Source: DASWOJ01 sp964250755
Lineage (GTDB): Bacteria > Pseudomonadota > Alphaproteobacteria > Acetobacterales > Acetobacteraceae
Assembly (NCBI GenBank): GCA_964250755.1
Contig: CAXUHB010000012.1
Span: 1 to 64,000, forward strand
Length of the DNA stretch: 64,000 nt
Direction of reading: 5' to 3'
Below, piece after piece: positions 60,992 through 64,000 of this stretch. Both the position numbers and the translations under genes were made by a program. A model generated the notes under the pieces. That model saw only the letters and a list, made by a program, of their open reading frames with translations, was not told the origin of the DNA and searched no databases. Numbering within the stretch: position 1 is the first letter of the stretch; each line of letters opens with the position of its first letter.

Positions 60992-61773
60992 TGAGCACTG
61001 ACGAGCTGCTGTACGAGGTCCGGGACGGCATCGCCCGCGTCACCTTCAACCGCCCGCAGGCGCGCAACGCCCTGACCTTCGGCATGTATGAGCGCCTGGC
61101 CGAAATCTGCGCGGAGGTGGACGCCGACCGCGGGATCAAGGCGATGCTGCTGACCGGGGCCGGGGACCGGGCCTTTGCGGCGGGCACCGACATCTCGCAG
61201 TTCCGCGCCTTCAGCACGCCGGATGACGCCCTGCAGTATGAGGCGCGGATTGACCGGGTGCTGGGCGCGGTGGAGCGGGTGCGGGTGCCGACCATCGCCG
61301 CCATCGCCGGGGCCTGCACCGGTGGCGGGGCAGGGATCGCAGCGGCCTGCGATCTGCGGATTGCCGCCGCCAACGCCCGGTTCGGCTTCCCCGTCGCCCG
61401 CACGCTGGGCAACTGCCTCAGCATGGCCAACTACGCCCGCCTCTCCGCCCTGATCGGCCCGGCACGCGTCAAGGACCTGGTGTTCACCGCCCGCCTGATC
61501 GAGGCGCCGGAGGCCCATGCCGTCGGCCTGGTCAGCGAGGTCCTGCCCGACGCCGCCGCGCTTGCCGAACGGGCGGCGGCGCTGGCCGCACTGGTCGCCT
61601 CCCATGCGCCGCTGACCCTGCAGGCCACCAAGGAAGCCCTGCGCCGCCTGCGCGACCCTGGCGCCGGGCTAGGGGACAAGGACCTGATCCTGATGTGCTA
61701 CATGAGCGCGGACTTCCGCGAGGGGATGGACGCCTTCCTGACCAAGCGCGCGCCGGTGTGGCGGGGGGAGTAG
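60991..61773 (+). CDS. crotonase (enoyl-CoA hydratase/isomerase) superfamily protein lacking hydratase glutamates
   Basis: A 260-residue crotonase-fold protein: YEVRDGIARVTFNRPQARNA, LTGAGDRAFAAGTDISQFRA (first oxyanion loop), IAAIAGACTGGGAGIAAACD (second oxyanion loop) and VFTARLIEAPEAHAVGLVSE. Compared with mitochondrial enoyl-CoA hydratase, the two catalytic Glu positions (in GGGCELA and PEILIG) are Gly and Val, so hydration is unlikely. It could be an isomerase, thioesterase or hydrolase of the superfamily. It is translationally coupled to the CoA transferase. Convergent with the amino-acid-binding protein gene, 9 bases apart. Confidence 0.88.
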   Translation: MSTDELLYEVRDGIARVTFNRPQARNALTFGMYERLAEICAEVDADRGIKAMLLTGAGDRAFAAGTDISQFRAFSTPDDALQYEARIDRVLGAVERVRVPTIAAIAGACTGGGAGIAAACDLRIAAANARFGFPVARTLGNCLSMANYARLSALIGPARVKDLVFTARLIEAPEAHAVGLVSEVLPDAAALAERAAALAALVASHAPLTLQATKEALRRLRDPGAGLGDKDLILMCYMSADFREGMDAFLTKRAPVWRGE

Positions 61774-61782
61774 GGGAGCCGC

Positions 61783-62802
61783 CTACCGCAGCGGCGGCGC
61801 GAACTGCAGGCCGCCCTTGGTCCACAGCGCGTTCGGCCCGCGCGCCAGCCCGATGGGCGTGATCGAGCGCTCCCACATGTCGCCGTAGCTGCCGACCTGC
61901 TTGACCGCGTTGTAGGCCCAGCGGTTGTCCAGCCCCAGCGCCTTGCCAAGGTCGCCGTCCGTGCCCAGAAGCCGCTTCACGTCCGGGTTGGTGGTGGCCC
62001 CAAAGCTGTCCACGTTGGCCTGGCCCACCCCCAGGTTCTCCGCCGCGACCTGGGCGTAGTGGACCCAGCGCACGATGTCGTACCACTTGTCGTCGCCCTT
62101 GCGGACCATGCTGCCGGACGGGCCGGTGCCGATGGGTTCCGGCAGGATCGTCAGCTCCTGCGCCTTGGCGCCCTGGGCGTAGCGGAAGCCCGCAAGCTGC
62201 GAGGCGTCGGTCGTGAAGGCGTCGCAGCGCCCGGACAGGAACGCCTGCTGGATCTCATTCACGCCGCCGATCTGCACGGGCGTGAAGCTGATCGAGTTGG
62301 TGCGCGCCCAGTCCGCCAGGTCCAGCTCGGTGCTGGTGCCGGGGCGCACGCAGATGCTGGCGCCCTTCAGCTCCGCCGTGTGCTTCACGCCGCTGGCGGT
62401 TTTCACGATCAGGCTGGTGCCGTCCCAGAAGTTGGTCGCGGCGAACAGCAGGCCCAGGCTGGCCTCCCGCGTCAGGGACCAGCCGGTGTTGCGGATCAGC
62501 ACGTCCACCTCGCCCGATTGCAGGGCGGTGAAGCGGTTCTGCGCCGTCAGCGGCACGAAGCGGACCTTGCCGGCGTCGCCCAGGGTGGCCGCCGCGATGG
62601 CCCGGCAGCCATCGGCGTCCAACCCCTGCATCACGCCCTTGCTGTCCGGCAAGGAAAAGCCCGTGATCTCTCCCGACGTGCCGCACAGCAGCAGCCCGCG
62701 CCCGCGCACGGCATCCAGCGTGGCGGACCCAGTGCCCTGCGCCAGCGCCGGCCCGGCGCCCAGCGCGACCAACATGCCAGCCACGATCCCGATCCGGCCC
62801 AT
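61783..62802 (-). CDS. amino acid ABC transporter substrate-binding protein (AapJ-like)
   Basis: A 339-residue periplasmic binding protein. A signal peptide (IGIVAGMLVALGAGPALAQ) precedes ATLDAVRGRGLLLCGTSGEI, GLDADGCRAIAAATLGDAGK and FVPLTAQNRFTALQSGEVDV, then FWDGTSLIVKTASGVKHTAE and DAFTTDASQLAGFRYA. These follow the AapJ general L-amino-acid-binding pattern. The AapQMP partners are not on this strand in the window, so it may be an orphan receptor working with a distant importer. The ATG at 62800-62802 opens the signal peptide. Divergent from the FAD oxidoreductase. Confidence 0.9.
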   Translation of the reverse strand: MGRIGIVAGMLVALGAGPALAQGTGSATLDAVRGRGLLLCGTSGEITGFSLPDSKGVMQGLDADGCRAIAAATLGDAGKVRFVPLTAQNRFTALQSGEVDVLIRNTGWSLTREASLGLLFAATNFWDGTSLIVKTASGVKHTAELKGASICVRPGTSTELDLADWARTNSISFTPVQIGGVNEIQQAFLSGRCDAFTTDASQLAGFRYAQGAKAQELTILPEPIGTGPSGSMVRKGDDKWYDIVRWVHYAQVAAENLGVGQANVDSFGATTNPDVKRLLGTDGDLGKALGLDNRWAYNAVKQVGSYGDMWERSITPIGLARGPNALWTKGGLQFAPPLR

Positions 62803-62863
62803 ACCTGTTCCCCCTGCACCCGTGCGGGCGTAGCATGGCGCAGTTTCACGGGGGACGCACGGG

Positions 62864-64000
62864 ATGCCGCGGCTGCTGGACGAGATCGAGGCCGACCCGG
62901 ACCTGCCGCGCCGCACCGGCGTCGTGGTGATCGGCGCGGGCATCATCGGCATCAGCACGGCGCTGACCCTGGCCGAACGCGGCGTCGCCGTCACGGTGCT
63001 GGAGAAGGGCCGGATCGGGGGGGAGCAGAGCAGCCGCAACTGGGGCTGGTGCCGCACCACCGGGCGCGACCTGGCCGAGGTGCCGCTGGCGATGGAGAGC
63101 GTGCGCCTGTGGGACGGCATGGCGGCGCGCATCGGCGCCAACGTGGGCTTCAGCCGTGCTGGCGTCGCCTACGTCGCCGAGAGCGCACGGGAGCTGGAGG
63201 GTCACGCCGCTTGGCTGGACCGCGCGAAGGACTATCAGATCGGCACCCGCCTGCTGGATGCGGACGAGGCGGCCGAGCTGCTGCCCACCGCCGGGCGCCG
63301 CTTCCACGGCGCGCTATACACTCCTACCGACGGCAAGGCCGAGCCGCAGCACGCCGTACCCGCGATGGCCGCCGCCGCCCGGCGGCACGGCGCTATCATC
63401 GTGCAGAACTGCGCCGCCCGGGGCCTGGATTTCCAGGCTGGGCGCGTGTCGGGCGTCGTGACGGAGCATGGGCGGGTCGCTTGCGACGCGGTGGTATTGG
63501 CCGGCGGTGCCTGGTCCCGGCTGTTCTGCGGGCGGGAGGGCGTGGGCTTCCCGCAGTTGAAGGTGCTGGGGTCGGTGATGCGGACGGCGCCGATGGCCGG
63601 GCCGGACCTGGCGGTGGGCGGGCATGACTGGGCGTTCCGGCGCCGGGCGGATGGCGGCTACACCATTGCCCAGCGCAACAACATGCTGACGCCCATCGTG
63701 CCCGACAGCTTCCGCCTGCTGCCGCAGTTCGCTCGGTCGTTCCTGCAGAACCGGCGTGAGCTGAAGCTGCGCCTGGACCGCAGCTTCGTGCAGGAATGGC
63801 GGACGCCCCGGCACTGGGCGCTGGACCAGGAGTCCCCGTTCGAGCGTGTGCGCGTTCTGGACCCGCAGCCCAGCGCCGCCAGCCTCGCGTTCGCCCGGCG
63901 CAAGCTGGTCGAGGCGTTTCCCACTTTCGCGGATATGCAAGTGGCCGGGACCTGGGGCGGGATGATTGACGTGACGCCGGACGGGGTGCCGGTCATTTCC
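62864..64000 (+). CDS. FAD-dependent oxidoreductase (DadA/glycine oxidase-like), 3' end beyond window
   Basis: An amine/amino-acid oxidase-type flavoprotein, 379 residues visible. The N-terminal dinucleotide-binding motif is GVVVIGAGIIGISTALTLAE with a following RGVAVTVLEKG; the segment SSRNWGWCRTTGRDLAEVPL and later GKAEPQHAVPAMAAAARRHG and CDAVVLAGGAWSRLF are typical of the DAO family (Pfam DAO). The frame is open at the last base (GVPVIS), so about 50-80 C-terminal residues are missing. The divergent amino-acid-binding protein suggests an amino-acid or betaine-like substrate (inference). Confidence 0.88.
   Translation, partial: MPRLLDEIEADPDLPRRTGVVVIGAGIIGISTALTLAERGVAVTVLEKGRIGGEQSSRNWGWCRTTGRDLAEVPLAMESVRLWDGMAARIGANVGFSRAGVAYVAESARELEGHAAWLDRAKDYQIGTRLLDADEAAELLPTAGRRFHGALYTPTDGKAEPQHAVPAMAAAARRHGAIIVQNCAARGLDFQAGRVSGVVTEHGRVACDAVVLAGGAWSRLFCGREGVGFPQLKVLGSVMRTAPMAGPDLAVGGHDWAFRRRADGGYTIAQRNNMLTPIVPDSFRLLPQFARSFLQNRRELKLRLDRSFVQEWRTPRHWALDQESPFERVRVLDPQPSAASLAFARRKLVEAFPTFADMQVAGTWGGMIDVTPDGVPVIS

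Overview
The window is about 64 kb of very GC-rich, gene-dense chromosome. The gene set points to an alphaproteobacterium, most likely a member of the Acetobacteraceae: a MucR/Ros regulator, an alpha-type Fur, an OlsB-like ornithine-lipid acyltransferase, an NdvA-like glucan exporter, a single-gene NAD-type isocitrate dehydrogenase, a TIGR01459 HAD protein and an L9/S18/S6 operon with disordered tails. This is inferred from protein content only. I see no rRNA, tRNA, CRISPR array, prophage, insertion sequence or recognisable defence system. The mobile-looking sequences are two families of short interspersed palindromic repeats.

Layout. 1-5243 (minus): the operon rimP-nusA-rnpM-infB, with infB cut by the window start. 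5425-9724: ABM monooxygenase, VOC dioxygenase, a large membrane protein and trmB. 9792-14110 (minus): metK, a DUF7002-like gene joined to dapB, and the rpsF-rpsR-rplI operon. 15208-16895: two YsnF/DUF2382 stress proteins behind an EcfG-like promoter and ending in a strong terminator. 17173-26205: mixed housekeeping (DUF3833 lipoprotein, Nudix, PEBP, AEC carrier, isocitrate dehydrogenase, pyrD, HAD, YqgE, peroxiredoxin, a Tam-like methyltransferase). 26508-32460: an orphan small gene, a LysR/DUF1127 divergent pair, a lone gcvH, a CDF metal exporter, the NdvA-like exporter and a lipoprotein. 32575-43873: ispH, thrB-rnhA, leuD, nfu, rutE-like, tsaB-rimI, tusA, mucR, fur, olsB, a 2-hydroxyacid dehydrogenase joined to lnt, and an XRE regulator. 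43982-48300: a DbpA-like helicase, mlaA, a DUF817 protein and a frameshifted secreted protein. 48336-53798: a sugar-acid module (HpaI-type aldolase, IlvD/EDD dehydratase, CMD protein, oligopeptide ABC ATPase, aldose epimerase). 54004-59453: MBL protein, Uma2 protein, an MHS transporter divergent from a TetR regulator with a perfect operator palindrome between them, nitroreductase and a SWIB protein. 59780-64000: CoA transferase plus a crotonase-fold protein, an amino-acid-binding protein and an FAD oxidoreductase cut by the window end.

The most striking observation is rimI (37840-38490). A roughly 190-bp palindromic repeat of a family otherwise found between genes sits inside the reading frame and keeps it open, adding about 64 residues near the N-terminal side of the acetyltransferase. 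This resembles the Rickettsia palindromic elements that insert into protein genes. Other points worth checking are the EcfG-like promoter before the YsnF pair, the TetR and LysR operators, a MucR lacking most zinc ligands, a crotonase lacking both hydratase glutamates, and the frameshifted gene at 47514-48300.
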